The position numbers and the translations under genes are program-made. Of a DNA stretch of 64,000 nucleotides, positions 33,101 through 44,714 are shown in pieces. Every line of letters begins with the position of its first letter. Positions within the stretch are counted from its first letter, which is position 1. Below the pieces are notes generated by a model that had not been told where the DNA came from, did not search any database, and worked only from the letters and a program-made list of their open reading frames with translations. The stretch comes from Lichenostomus cassidix (lineage: Eukaryota; Chordata; Aves; Passeriformes; Meliphagidae), in NCBI GenBank assembly GCA_008360975.2, contig VLJF02000047.1:612721-676720 (forward strand), read 5' to 3'.

Positions 33101-36100
33101 GTGTATATATACATATGTGTCTGTATACATACATATGACTGTGTATACATACATATGTATGTTTATAGATGTGTGTGTCTCTATATATATGTGTGAGTGT
33201 ATATATACGTGTCTGTATATATGTGTGTATATATACATGTCTCTGTACATTAACATGTATGTGTATATATATACATATGTGGGTATATATACATGTGTGT
33301 ATATATACATATGTCAATATATAGGTATAAATATGTGTGTGTATATACATATGTCTGTATATATATGTATCTGTATATATATATATGTGTGTATATATAC
33401 AGGTGTATGTATACATACATACGTGTGTATATATATACATGTGTGTATGTATATGCCTGTACATATATATCTGTGTGTATATATGTGTCTATATATACGT
33501 CTGTGTATACATACATATGGGTGTATATATACATATGAGTGTCTATATATGTCTGTATGTATATATGAGTGTGTGTCTATATATACTGTGAATACAGATG
33601 TGTGTGTATTTCTATGTATATATATACATATCTGTGTATATATACATATGTGTGCTTATATATCTGTCTGTATATATATATATCTGTGTATACATATCTA
33701 TGTCTATTCATACATATGTGTGTATATATTCATATGTATGTATATATAAGTGTCTGAGTATATATATATGTGTGTACATATATGTGTGTGAGTATATATA
33801 TATGGTGTGTATATAGCTGGCTGTGTACATAGATGTATATTTACACACATATGTGTGTATATATCTGTGTGTGTGTATATATATATGTGTATATATACAT
33901 ATGTGTGTATATACATATATGTGTATGTATATATATCTATATATATGTCTCTATATATATATGTGTATCTTTATATACATATGGGGGTGTATATATATGT
34001 TTGCATATACATATCTGTATATATATGTGTGTGTATACATGTATGTATGTATATATATGTCTGTGAGTATATACATGTCTGTGTATATATGCATAGGTGT
34101 ATATGCATATATTTGTATATACATGTGTGTGTATATATATCAGTGTGTATACATATATATGTGTGTACATTTACATATGTGTGTACATATGCATATGTGT
34201 GCATATATATATGTCTCTGTATATATGTGTCTGTATATATACATATGTGCGTTTGTATGCATATGACCATGTATATATACATGTGCATGTATATATACAT
34301 GTGTGTGTATATATACATGTCTGTGTGTATATGTACATGTGTGTATATATTCATATGTGTGTGTATATATGTGTGTCTATATATATGTGTATAAATGTGT
34401 GTATATATACATATGTGTGTATATATACATATGTGTGTATATATACGTGTGTATATATATACGTCTCTGTATATAACCATATGTCTGAGTGTATACATAC
34501 GTGAATATATATATACATGTGTATGTATATATACATGTATGTAAATATCTACATATGTGTGTATATACATATGTATATATATATACATGTGGGTGTTTAT
34601 ATATATGTATGGGCATATATACATATGTGTGTAAATATACATGTGTGTGTATATATATGTGTGTATATATATACATGTCTGCATATAAACATATGTATAT
34701 ATATACATACGTGTATATATATACATGTTTGTGTGTATATATATGTGTGTATACATATCTGTGTGTGTATACATATATGCGTGTATATAACCATATGTGT
34801 ATATATACATGTCTCTATATATATACATGTGTGTGTATATACAGGTGTGTATATATATACATGTGTATATATATATGTGCGTGTATATAGATGTATGTCT
34901 CTATATACGTGTATGTATATATACATGTGTCTATGCATACATGTGTGTATATAAACATATGTGTGTATATGCAAATGAGTACTAATATACATATGTGTGT
35001 GTGTGTATATATATATGACTATATATATGTGTCTGTATATATATGTGTGTAAATATACATATGTATATATACATACATATGTGTATATATACACATATGT
35101 GTGTATATATATGGGTGTGTGTATACGTGTGTGTGTATATATATAGAGTGTATACAGATGTGTGTGCATTTCTATGTAGATATACATACATATGTGATAT
35201 ATATACATATATGTGTATATATATGTGTCTGTATATATCTATGTGTGTATATAAACATATGTGTGTATATGCATATAAGTATATGTATACATATGTGTGT
35301 ATATATATGTGTGTGTGTGTGTATATATACATGTGTGTATATAAACATATGTGTGTATACACATATGTGTATATATACATATGTGTATATATATACATGT
35401 GTGTGTGCATATATATGTGTGTCTATATATGCATATCTGTGTATATATACATGTGTGTATATGTATGTCTGTATATATGTCAGTGGGTATATATGTGTGT
35501 GTATATATACGTATGTGTGTATACATACATATGTGTGTATATAGATATGTGTCTCTGTGTATATATGTGTCTGTGTCTATATATATACGGTGTATACAGA
35601 TGTATGTGTATTTCTATGTATATATATACACATATGTCTGTATATACCCATGTATGTATATATATGTGTCTGTATATATACATATGTCTGTATAGATATC
35701 TCTGTGTATTCATACATATGTGTGTATATATACATATGTGTGTATATATCTGTCTCTGTGTATATATATATGTGTGTGTATATATATGTGTGTGAATATA
35801 CATATATGGTATGTATATAGATGTCTGTGTATATATATGTATATATATACATATGTGTGTATATATATGTGTGTGTATACATATGTGGGTATATACATAT
35901 GTGTGTATGCATATGTATTTCTATATATGTCTGTGTATATATATATGTGTATATATATATATGTGTGTATATATATGTGTGTGTATATATACGTGTGTGC
36001 GGGTATATATATGCCTGTGGATATATACATAGGTGTATATACATGTCTGTGTACATATATCTGTGTGTATACATACATACGTGTGTACATATACATATGT

Positions 36101-39100
36101 GTGCATATATATGTGTTTGTGTATATATGTGTGTGTATATATATGTGCATATATATACATATGTGTATAAATATATGTGTGTGTATATATGTGTGTGTAT
36201 GTATATATATATTCTATGTAAATATATGTGTGTGTATATATATGTGTGTACGTGTATATATATGAGTGTGAGTATGTAAATGTGTATTTATATATATATG
36301 TCTGTCTATATATGTGTGTCTGCATATATATGTCTCTGTGTGTGTATATCTGTGGTGTGTATATATATGTGTGTATATATGCAAATGTGTATACATACGT
36401 GTGTGTGTGTATATATATCTGTGTGTATACATACATATGTGTGTATATATACATATATGTGGATATATGTGTGTGCATATATTTTTGTATATATATATAC
36501 ACATGTGCATATATATGTGTGTGTGTATATATATGTGTGGGTGTGTGTATATATATATATATACGTTGTGTAAATTTATGTGTGTATATAAATGTATGTT
36601 TACATATATACATATGTGTGTATATATATGTGTGTGTGCATATATGTGTGTGTGTGCATGTGTATATTTATGGTGGGTATAAATATGTGTCTCTATATAT
36701 ATGTGTATATATATACATATGTGTCTATATATACATATGTGTGTATAAATACATGTGTGTGTATATATATCTCTGTGTATATACATGTGTGTGTGTATAT
36801 ATATATGTGTGTGATATATACATATGTGTGTATATATACCTATCTGTCTATATATACATGTGCCTTTCTATACATATGTGGGTATGTATATATGTCTATA
36901 TATATGTGTGTGTATACACATATATCTGTGGATATATATGTATGTCTGTGTATATATACATATGTGTGTATATGTACGTGTGTGTGTGTATATATACATA
37001 TGTGTGTATATATACATGTTTGTGTATATACATATATGTCTGTGGATATATATGTCTTTCTGTGTATACATACGTGTGTGTATATATACATAAGTGTGTA
37101 TAGGTACATATGTGTACATATATATATGTGTGTGTCTATATATGCATCTATACATATGTGTGTATATATGTGTGTGTGTATATATGTGTGTGTGTATATA
37201 TGTGTGTATATAGATATGTGTGTATGCATACTTATGTGTGTATACATGCATATATGTGTATATATATGTGTGCGTGTGTGTATATATACATCTGTGTATA
37301 TATACGAGTGTGTGTATACATACATATCTGTATATATATAAGTGTATGTGTATACATGTGTGTGTATATATGTGTGTATATATACGTCTGTGTGTATATA
37401 TACATCAGTGTGTCTATATACATATGTGTGCATATACATATTTCTGTATATATACGTGTGTCTGCGTATATACATGTTTGTGTGTATATACGTCTGTGTA
37501 TGTATAAGTGTGTGTGTATATATACGTCGGTGTATATATACGAGTGTATGTATACATACATATCTGTGTATATATATGTGTGTGTGTATACATGTGTGTA
37601 TATATGTGTGTCTGTATATATATGTGTGTGTAGATATATGTATGTGTGTATATATATGTGTGTGTATATATGCGTGTGTATATATGTGTGTGTATATATA
37701 TGTGTGTGTGCATATTCATATCTCTATGTATATATGTGTATGTATATATGTGTGTGTATATATATGCGTGTGTATATATATGTGTGTATATATACACATG
37801 TGTGTGTGTATATATATTTGCATGTATATATATGTGTCTATATACTTGTGTATATATGTGTGTGTGTATATATACATATGTCTGTGTATATACCTGTCTG
37901 TGTATATACATATGTGTGTATACATATATGTGTGTGTGTATATTTATGTGTGTATATATATCTGTGTGTATATATATATGTGTATATATACATGTGTGTG
38001 TACATATACAAGTGTGTGTATGTATATATGTCGGTATATATATGTGTGTGTATATATATGTCCATATATATATGTGTGTGCATATATATGTGTGTATATA
38101 CAAGTGTGTGTATATATTTATGTGTGTGTATATATATGAGTGTGTATAAATGTGTGTGAATATATGTGTGTGTATATATATGTGTATGTGTGCATATACA
38201 TGTGTGTATATATATGTGTATGTATACATGAGTGTGTATATATATGTGTGTATATATGTTTGTGTACATATATATGTGTGTACATATATATCTGTGTATA
38301 TATGTGTGTGTATGTATATATGTGTGTATATATGTGTGTTCAGATATACATATGTGTATATATATATGTGTGTATATATACATATGTGTGTGTATATATG
38401 TGTGTGTGTATATATATGGGTGTATATATATGTATATATATACATATGTCTGTATATATAGGAGTGTGTATATATACATATGTGTGTATATATACATATG
38501 AGTGTATATATATGTGTGTGTGTATATATACATATGTGTGTGTATATATACGTGTGTATATATATGTGCATGTGTATATATATGTGCATATATATACATA
38601 TGTCCATGTATATACATATGTACATGTATATACATATGTGCATGTATATATGTGTCTGTATATTTACATATGTGCGTTTATATACATATGTGCATGTATA
38701 TATACATGTCCGTGTATATGTACTTGTGTGTGTATATATTCATATGTGTGTGTATATATGTGTGTCTATATATATGTATGTGTATATATGTGCATCTGTG
38801 TGTTTATATATATGTATGTTGTGTATATATATATGTGTGTGGATATAAATATGTGTATATATATACATATGTGTGTATATATATGTGTGTGTATATATAC
38901 ATATGTGTGTATAAATGTGTGTATATATACATACATGTGTCTATACATACATACGTGTGTTTATATGTGTGTGTAGATATATGTGTGTGTGTGTGTATAT
39001 ATATATACATGTGTGTATACATACATATATGTGTGTATATATATGTGTATATATATATGTCTGAATATATATGTGTGTATATATATACATATGTGTGCAT

Positions 39101-39892
39101 ATATGTGTCTATATATATACATATGTGTGTATAGATATGTGTGTGTATATCTATATAAGTGTGTATCTATACGTATGTGTGTATATATACGTGTGTGTGT
39201 ATATAAACATGTGTGTGTATATATATACATATGTGGGTATATATACATGTGTATATATATACATGTGTTTATATATAGGTATATATATGTGTGTATATAT
39301 ATATATGTCTCCATATATATATGTATGTGTGTATATATATGTGTGTATATATACATGTGTATGTATACATACATATGTGTGTATATATACATATGTGTGT
39401 ATATACATATGTGTATATATATACATCGGTGTGTATATAAATGTATGTGTGTATATATACATGTATGTGTATATAAATGTGTGTGTGAATATATACATGT
39501 GTGTGTATATACATGTGTGTATATAAACATATGTGTGTATATACATATGTGTATATATAAACATGGGTGTGTGTATATATATGTGTCTATATATCCATAT
39601 CTGTGTATATATACATGAGTGTGTATACTTACATATGTGTGTATATATACATGTGTGTATATATATATATGTGTGTGTGTATATATGTGTGTGTGTATAT
39701 ATATAGTGTGTATAGAGATGTGTGTGTATTTCTATATATATATATACATATGTGTCTATATATACATATGTATGTATATATATGTCTCTGTATATATACA
39801 TATGTGGGTATAGATATCTCTGTGTATTCATACATATGTGTATATATATATGTGTGTACACATATGTGTCTGTATATATACATATGTATGTA
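30166..39892. repeat. Alternating pyrimidine-purine simple repeat, right part
   Basis: Continuation of the TATATATG/TGTGTATATACATATG tract up to the assembly gap, with occasional CTCT breaks. A more complex word, ATACAGATGTGTG...TTTCTATGTATA, recurs at about 33592, 35152 and 35594 (with a variant at 39712), showing segmental duplication within the tract. No genes. Confidence 0.97.
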
Positions 39893-40392
39893 NNNNNNNN
39901 NNNNNNNNNNNNNNNNNNNNNNNNNNNNNNNNNNNNNNNNNNNNNNNNNNNNNNNNNNNNNNNNNNNNNNNNNNNNNNNNNNNNNNNNNNNNNNNNNNNN
40001 NNNNNNNNNNNNNNNNNNNNNNNNNNNNNNNNNNNNNNNNNNNNNNNNNNNNNNNNNNNNNNNNNNNNNNNNNNNNNNNNNNNNNNNNNNNNNNNNNNNN
40101 NNNNNNNNNNNNNNNNNNNNNNNNNNNNNNNNNNNNNNNNNNNNNNNNNNNNNNNNNNNNNNNNNNNNNNNNNNNNNNNNNNNNNNNNNNNNNNNNNNNN
40201 NNNNNNNNNNNNNNNNNNNNNNNNNNNNNNNNNNNNNNNNNNNNNNNNNNNNNNNNNNNNNNNNNNNNNNNNNNNNNNNNNNNNNNNNNNNNNNNNNNNN
40301 NNNNNNNNNNNNNNNNNNNNNNNNNNNNNNNNNNNNNNNNNNNNNNNNNNNNNNNNNNNNNNNNNNNNNNNNNNNNNNNNNNNNNNNNNNNN
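39893..40392. other. Assembly gap of exactly 500 N
   Basis: 500 consecutive N. A round length indicates a scaffolding join of unknown true size. It separates the simple repeat from a telomere array. Confidence 0.99.
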
Positions 40393-40596
40393 TAACCCTA
40401 ACCCTAACCCTAACCCTAACCCTAACCCTAACCCTAACCCTAACCCTAACCCTAACCCTAACCCTAACCCTAACCCTAACCCTAACCCTAACCCTAACCC
40501 TAACCCTAACCCTAACCCTAACCCTAACCCTAACCCTAACCCTAACCCTAACCCTAACCCTAACCCTAACCCTAACCCTAACCCTAACCCTAACCC
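40393..40596. repeat. Telomere array, 34 perfect TAACCC units
   Basis: 204 bp of uninterrupted TAACCC (TTAGGG on the minus strand). The C-rich strand reads 5' to 3' into the unique sequence, the orientation expected at the left end of a chromosome. It directly abuts the gap, so the true length is unknown. Confidence 0.98.
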
Positions 40597-40772
40597 CGCC
40601 CACCGACCCCGCCCACCGACGTCACCACTGATCCCGCCCCCTGACTCCGCCCACCGACCCCGCCCACCGACGTCACCACTGATCCCGCCCCCTGACTCCG
40701 CCCACCGACTCCGCCCACCGACGTCACCGCCGACGTCACCGCCGACCCCGCCCACCGACTCCACCCACTCAT
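40597..40772. repeat. 51-bp GC-box/CRE-like repeats beside the telomere
   Basis: GACGTCACC occurs at 40618, 40669 and 40720 (period 51) plus a short echo at 40732. Between them are CCGCCC boxes (CCCGCCCACC, CCCGCCCCCTGACTCCG). Read on the minus strand each unit gives GGGCGG boxes and GGTGACGTCGG, an Sp1 plus CREB/ATF-like pairing. It starts at the last telomere unit. Confidence 0.9.
40597..40772 (-). promoter_or_regulatory. Candidate promoter for telomeric (TERRA-like) RNA
   Basis: In human subtelomeres CpG-rich tandem repeats close to the telomere drive UUAGGG-repeat RNA. Here a CpG-containing 51-bp repeat with Sp1- and CRE-like motifs touches the telomere. Minus-strand transcription from it would give UUAGGG RNA. 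The role is inferred by analogy. The repeat sequence itself is not the human one. Confidence 0.35.
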
Positions 40773-40821
40773 TCTGCACTGTTTCTGCAGACCTTCTAAC
40801 TGCTCTCCTGGATAGTGTACC

Positions 40822-40995
40822 ATGGTTGGTGTCATTTTCGTACTTCCTGTACTTATTGTGCTTATCTTTGCTACTGTGCCTGTCATGACTGTATTGTTTG
40901 TGTCTGTTCTCCTATATGTGGTCAATGTTGTTCCTACCTTGTGCAGCATAATGACCACAATTGTGGTCATTATGGTCATCATTGTTCTCTTCTAG
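40822..40995 (+). CDS. Very doubtful 57-residue hydrophobic open frame
   Basis: The ATG lies in ACCATGG, an ideal vertebrate start context, and the frame ends at TAG (40993-40995). The product would be almost entirely Val, Ile, Leu, Met, Thr and Phe, resembling one or two membrane segments. However, T-rich low-complexity DNA gives such peptides by chance, there is no second copy to compare, and the next frame is open over the same bases. It lies about 225 bp from the telomere array. I do not propose a function. Probably not a gene. Confidence 0.1.
   Translation: MVGVIFVLPVLIVLIFATVPVMTVLFVSVLLYVVNVVPTLCSIMTTIVVIMVIIVLF
40947..40974. repeat. Perfect 28-bp palindrome with paired RUNX-like words
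   Basis: The left arm is CATAATGACCACAA and the right arm is its exact reverse complement, with no spacer. It places GACCACA and TGTGGTC back to back, the words bound by RUNX proteins. It could instead extrude as a hairpin. Confidence 0.9.
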
Positions 40996-41169
40996 TACTG
41001 CTGATTGCTGTTGACATTGTCCTCATCGTCACGGGGGTGGGTATCTTCATTATGCTCGTATAGGTGCTTGCCCTCCTGCTGCAAAGTGTCTTAATTGTCT
41101 TCCTGACGGTTCTTGCCCTCCTGCTGCGAAGTGTCTTAATTGTGTAGGAGAAAAAAATCATACGTTCCT

Positions 41170-41660
41170 GTAAAAATGAAAATGGCAACTGAAGTTATTA
41201 TGCAAATCACTGCCATTATGCTAATGAACCAACCCTAACTATGCTAAGCACAGACTCATTCATAAGGTAATCATCCCCATGATGCTAATGATAATATTTA
41301 GGCAAATGTTAGGCAGATGTGATTCTTCCCTATGCTAATGATATAGATGATACTAACTACCCTGACAATGCTGATTACACTAATTAGTCAAGCAACCCCT
41401 AATTATGCTAACAACCCTAATTATGGTAATCATCTTAAGCATGCTAACAACCCTAATTATGCTAACAACCCTAATTATGCTAACAACACCCCTAATTATG
41501 CTGAATACCCTGATTATGCCAACTACCCTCATGATGCTGATTACCCTACATAGGCTAACAGCTTTATATATGGTAACAACATTAATACTGCCAAGCATCT
41601 GAAAAACACTAACAACCTCATGATGCTAATTACCCCTAATCTTAAGCACTGTCATCTCTA
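41170..41660. repeat. Degenerate 18-bp TAATTATGCTAACAACCC repeats
   Basis: AT-rich sequence dominated by ATGCTAA/CTAATTATG words, clearest at about 41399-41510 with an 18-bp period. Many units contain AACCCTAA, so it may be an expanded, mutated telomere variant. Short open frames in it are repeat translations. Confidence 0.8.
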
Positions 41661-42190
41661 TTAATACTGTAACGACCCTAACCCTAGACACACCCCCCCC
41701 TGACCACCAGCCCTATTCACTGCACCTGGGCCCCTTCGCAACCCGAACCCTAGACCACGCCCCCTGACGACTCAGACCCGCCCCTTTGCAACCCTCTCCC
41801 TAGACCACGCCCCCTGAACGCACCCCTAATCGTAACCCTAACCCTGATCCCTTGCACCTGAACGCACCCCCTAATCGTAACCCTAACCCTGATCCCTTGC
41901 ACCTGATCCCTTGGCAATGTAGTGTCATATTACCCTCATCTATACCCTCACTGTAGCCCTAAAACCTGATCCCCTGCACCTGACCCCTTGGCCCTGTTCC
42001 CTCACCCTCATGGTGACCCTCATCCTCATCCTCACTGTAATGATGACTCCTGATCGCTATACCTGATCCCTTGACCCTGCTCCCTCACCCCACCCTCTTC
42101 CTCACCCTCACTATAAGCCTTTTACAGTACCCTATAACCCCTGATCCCTGCACCCGATCCCTTTACCCTACACCCCCACCCTCACCCGCG
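41661..42190. repeat. Degenerate telomere-associated repeats, copy 2
   Basis: Counterpart of 1-480, here preceded by another 50 bp with GACCCTAACCCTAGACACACC that copy 1 lacks. It shows the same 50-bp and 44-bp short tandem periods, with scattered base changes. Confidence 0.8.
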
Positions 42191-42194
42191 CTGT

Positions 42195-42537
42195 ACCGAG
42201 CATGCGCGATACGGTGGACTACCAAAATGGCGTCGGCATCGCTCGAGCATGCGCGGTACCGTGGACTACCAAAATGGCGTCGGCATCGCTCGAGCATGCG
42301 CGGTACGGACGACAACCAAAATGGCGCCCGCATCGCTCGAGCATGCGCGGTACGGTGGACTACCAAAATGGCGTCGGCATCGCTCGAGCATGCGCGGTAC
42401 CGTGGACTACCAAAATGGCGTCGGCATCGCTCGAGCATGCGCGGTACGGACGACAACCAAAATGGCGCCCGCATCGCTCGAGCATGCGCGGTACGGACGA
42501 CGGCCAAAATGGCGTCGGCTGGCTCGAGCATGCGCAG
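42195..42537. repeat. 47-bp CpG tandem repeat with YY1/NRF1-like motifs, copy 2
   Basis: GCATGCGC occurs at 42200, 42247, 42294, 42341, 42388, 42435, 42482 and 42528, giving seven 47-bp units in the order a-a-b-a-a-b-c. The a-a-b triplet is a 141-bp higher-order unit. Copy 1 lacks the first a. It lies about 1.6 kb from the telomere array. Confidence 0.9.
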
Positions 42538-42547
42538 TTGTGACGCG
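42198..42547 (+). promoter_or_regulatory. Candidate promoter built from YY1/NRF1-like repeats, copy 2
   Basis: Same motif layout as at 488-790, with one more unit. The first unit differs slightly (GCATGCGCGATACG). The direction is inferred from the YY1 motif strand. Confidence 0.5.
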
Positions 42548-44330
42548 TTCGAAAAGGGCGGCCGCGGGGTATTCTCAGGGGGTTTAGGAACGTACCTGGC
42601 TGCCAGAACGAAATGCGCACCCCGAGAGTGCCGCCGCGGCGGCTCGCGAGCCTTGCGGGCTTGCGGGAAAGAGCGACGGCGCGGTCGGGGCGGGGGGAGC
42701 TGCCGAGATCCCTGCGTTCAGGGATACGCACCGGCGCCGTCGGCCGAACGGCGGCCACGCCCCTCGGCGCCCCGGCCCGCCCCTGGCCGCCAAGCCCCGC
42801 CCCGGCCCGCCCCTCTCCGCCCCGGCCCGCCTCTCCCCGCCCCTCGGCTCCGAGCCCCTCAAGAGGGGCCCCCCGGCGCCGCCCGCGAGACCCCCAGGAG
42901 CACCAGCGGCGGACGAGGAGCGGCGGAGCGGCGGCGGCTACGGTGAGGCAGCGGAAGGTGAGCGCCGGCGGCGGCCGGGCGGCGGCGGGAGCGGAGGGGC
43001 GGAGGAGCGACGGAGCACCGGCCGCGGAGCGCCGGCGGCGGGAGCGGACAGCGGCGGAGAACCGCCGCGGAGGCGGCGGCGGCCCAGCGCCGCCGACGCC
43101 TGGGCCGGGCGGCGGCGGCGCGGCGGCGGAGGGGCGGAGGAGCACTGCCGCGGAGCTCGAGCGGCGGCGGAGTGGCGGGAGCGGACGAGGAGCGGAGAAC
43201 CAGCCGCGGAGCGCCGGGCGGCGCCAGCGCCGCGACGCTCCGCCGGGCGGCGGCGGCGGCGGCGGGGAGAGGCGGAAGAGCCGCCGGGGCCGCGGCGGCG
43301 GCGGGGCGGGGCGGGAGCGGACGAGCGGCGGAGAACCGGCCGCGGAGCCGGCGGCGCACGCCGCCGAGCCCGGGCCGGGCGGCGGCGGCGGCGGGAGCGG
43401 ACGAGCGGCGGAGAACCGGCCGCGGCGGCGGCGGCGGGAGCGGACGAGCGGCGGAGAACCGGCCGCGGAGCGCCGGCGGCGGCCGAGCGGCGGCGGCGGG
43501 GCAGCGGCGGTGGACTGCCGGCGGCGGCTGAGCGGCGACGGCGCTCCGCGGCTGAGTGCCGGCTGCGGCGGAGCTGCGGGAGAGGTGGCGGAGCGGCGCC
43601 GGTGGAGCGGCGGGGGCGGCGGCGTGGGCGGCGGCGGCGACGGCGGAGCGCCGGCGGACTGCAGGTGAAGCCGGCGGCGACCCCGGTCGAGAGGCCGGTG
43701 GAGGCTGGGGGGTCTGTTGCGCGCAGAGCGGTACAGGTTTCCTGAGTCGCCGGGGGAGCGGCGGCGCCTGCCGCCGAGGGGGGGGGGGGCGGCGGCAGCG
43801 GCGGCAGCAGCACTCGCCGCCGCCGATAGACAGTGGTGGGGGACCCGCCCGCCCGGGCTGCGTCTCCGGGGAGGGGAGGTGGATGTCCCGGCGGCGGCAG
43901 CAGTTTGTTTGCGGCGCAAAGGAAACGGGGACGGCCAGCCTCAGCTGCATCCCCGTGCCGGGAGTCTGGGGGGGGGGGCCACGCCGGCCGCGGCCGCGTC
44001 CTGGCGCCGGGAAGGGGGGGGGGCGCCGGGCGGCGGCGGCAGCGTCCCCGCGCCGGGAACGGGACGGGGGGGGCACCGACGGCGGCGGCCGCGTCCCCGC
44101 ACCGGGTCCTGCGCGCTCGCGGCCCGGCTGCTCGGGTGTCTGCGGCACGGACTGACTGCGGGCTGTGGGGGCTGTCCGGTCAGCGCGGCGCCTGGGCAGG
44201 TAAGAAGGAGATACTGGAAAACAGCACGTGCTCCACACTGAGTGGCACACACATACAGGAACGTCGGGGACGATGGAACGGGCAGGGAGTGGAGGACCTG
44301 CAGCGGCTGGCCACCGCGAGGCGTGGGTGG
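42540..44330. promoter_or_regulatory. Large CpG island, copy 2
   Basis: Counterpart of 780-2330. The GCC/GGC-rich part (42957-43660) is about 185 bp longer than in copy 1, with rearranged GGAGCGGACGAG-type imperfect repeats. Very long open frames on both strands (up to about 500 codons on the minus strand) are composition artefacts rich in Arg, Pro, Ala and Gly. Confidence 0.75.
44193..44206 (+). other. Strong splice-donor-like site, copy 2
   Basis: TGGGCAG/GTAAGAAG, with GT at 44200-44201, identical at the junction to copy 1. Confidence 0.45.
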
Positions 44331-44557
44331 AGCCGGTCTTCGGGGCGCTCGGGTGGAGGCTGAGCCGGGACGCTGTGCAGGTGGAGCGGCTGCTGCCGGG
44401 ACGGGAGAGTGCATAGCCCTGTTGTGTGGGCTCTGGTGCTTTCGGTGTGTTTACCAGGACCTTGAGATGGAATAGTCGCTCCTTTCAGAAAAATGCATTT
44501 TTTGGAACACTAGGTATGGCTTCTGGACTTTCGCACAGATGTACGAGCTGTTCGGCT

Positions 44558-44687
44558 AATGAGCATCACCACCCCCAGAAACACCTGGAGATGGTTACCT
44601 GATGAGCATCACCACCCCCAGAAACACCTGGAGACGGTTGCCTGATGAGCATCACCACCCCCAGAAACACCTGCTGACGGTTGCCTG
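44558..44687. repeat. 43-bp minisatellite, three units, copy 2
   Basis: ATGAGCATCACCACCCCC recurs every 43 bp in three units, two of which carry a CTGGAGA variant in place of CTGCTGA. Copy 1 has five units. Confidence 0.95.
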
Positions 44688-44714
44688 AGGAGCAGCAACC
44701 CGGTAAGCAGCAGC

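Larger units (their letters stand above)
40773..41170. other. T-rich low-complexity telomere-proximal segment
   Basis: T/G-rich sequence holding a short hydrophobic open frame, a perfect 28-bp palindrome, and a 45-bp direct repeat pair (CTTGCCCTCCTGCTGC at 41067 and 41112). It is present only on the copy 2 side. Confidence 0.6.

Noticed and set aside
26265..39890. Many open frames of 60-440 codons on both strands
   Set aside because: They are translations of alternating pyrimidine-purine repeat, which cannot contain stop codons when alternation is strict. Composition is limited to Tyr, Ile, Cys, Val, His, Thr and Met.
40597..40772. Similarity to viral early-promoter GC repeats (CCGCCCCCTGACTCCGCCC-like words)
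   Set aside because: The resemblance is limited to generic GC boxes. The 51-bp period and CRE-like words are continuous with the telomere, and no viral gene is nearby.
41347..41602. Short frames over the TAATTATGC repeats
   Set aside because: Periodic low-complexity translations of an 18-bp repeat, open on both strands.
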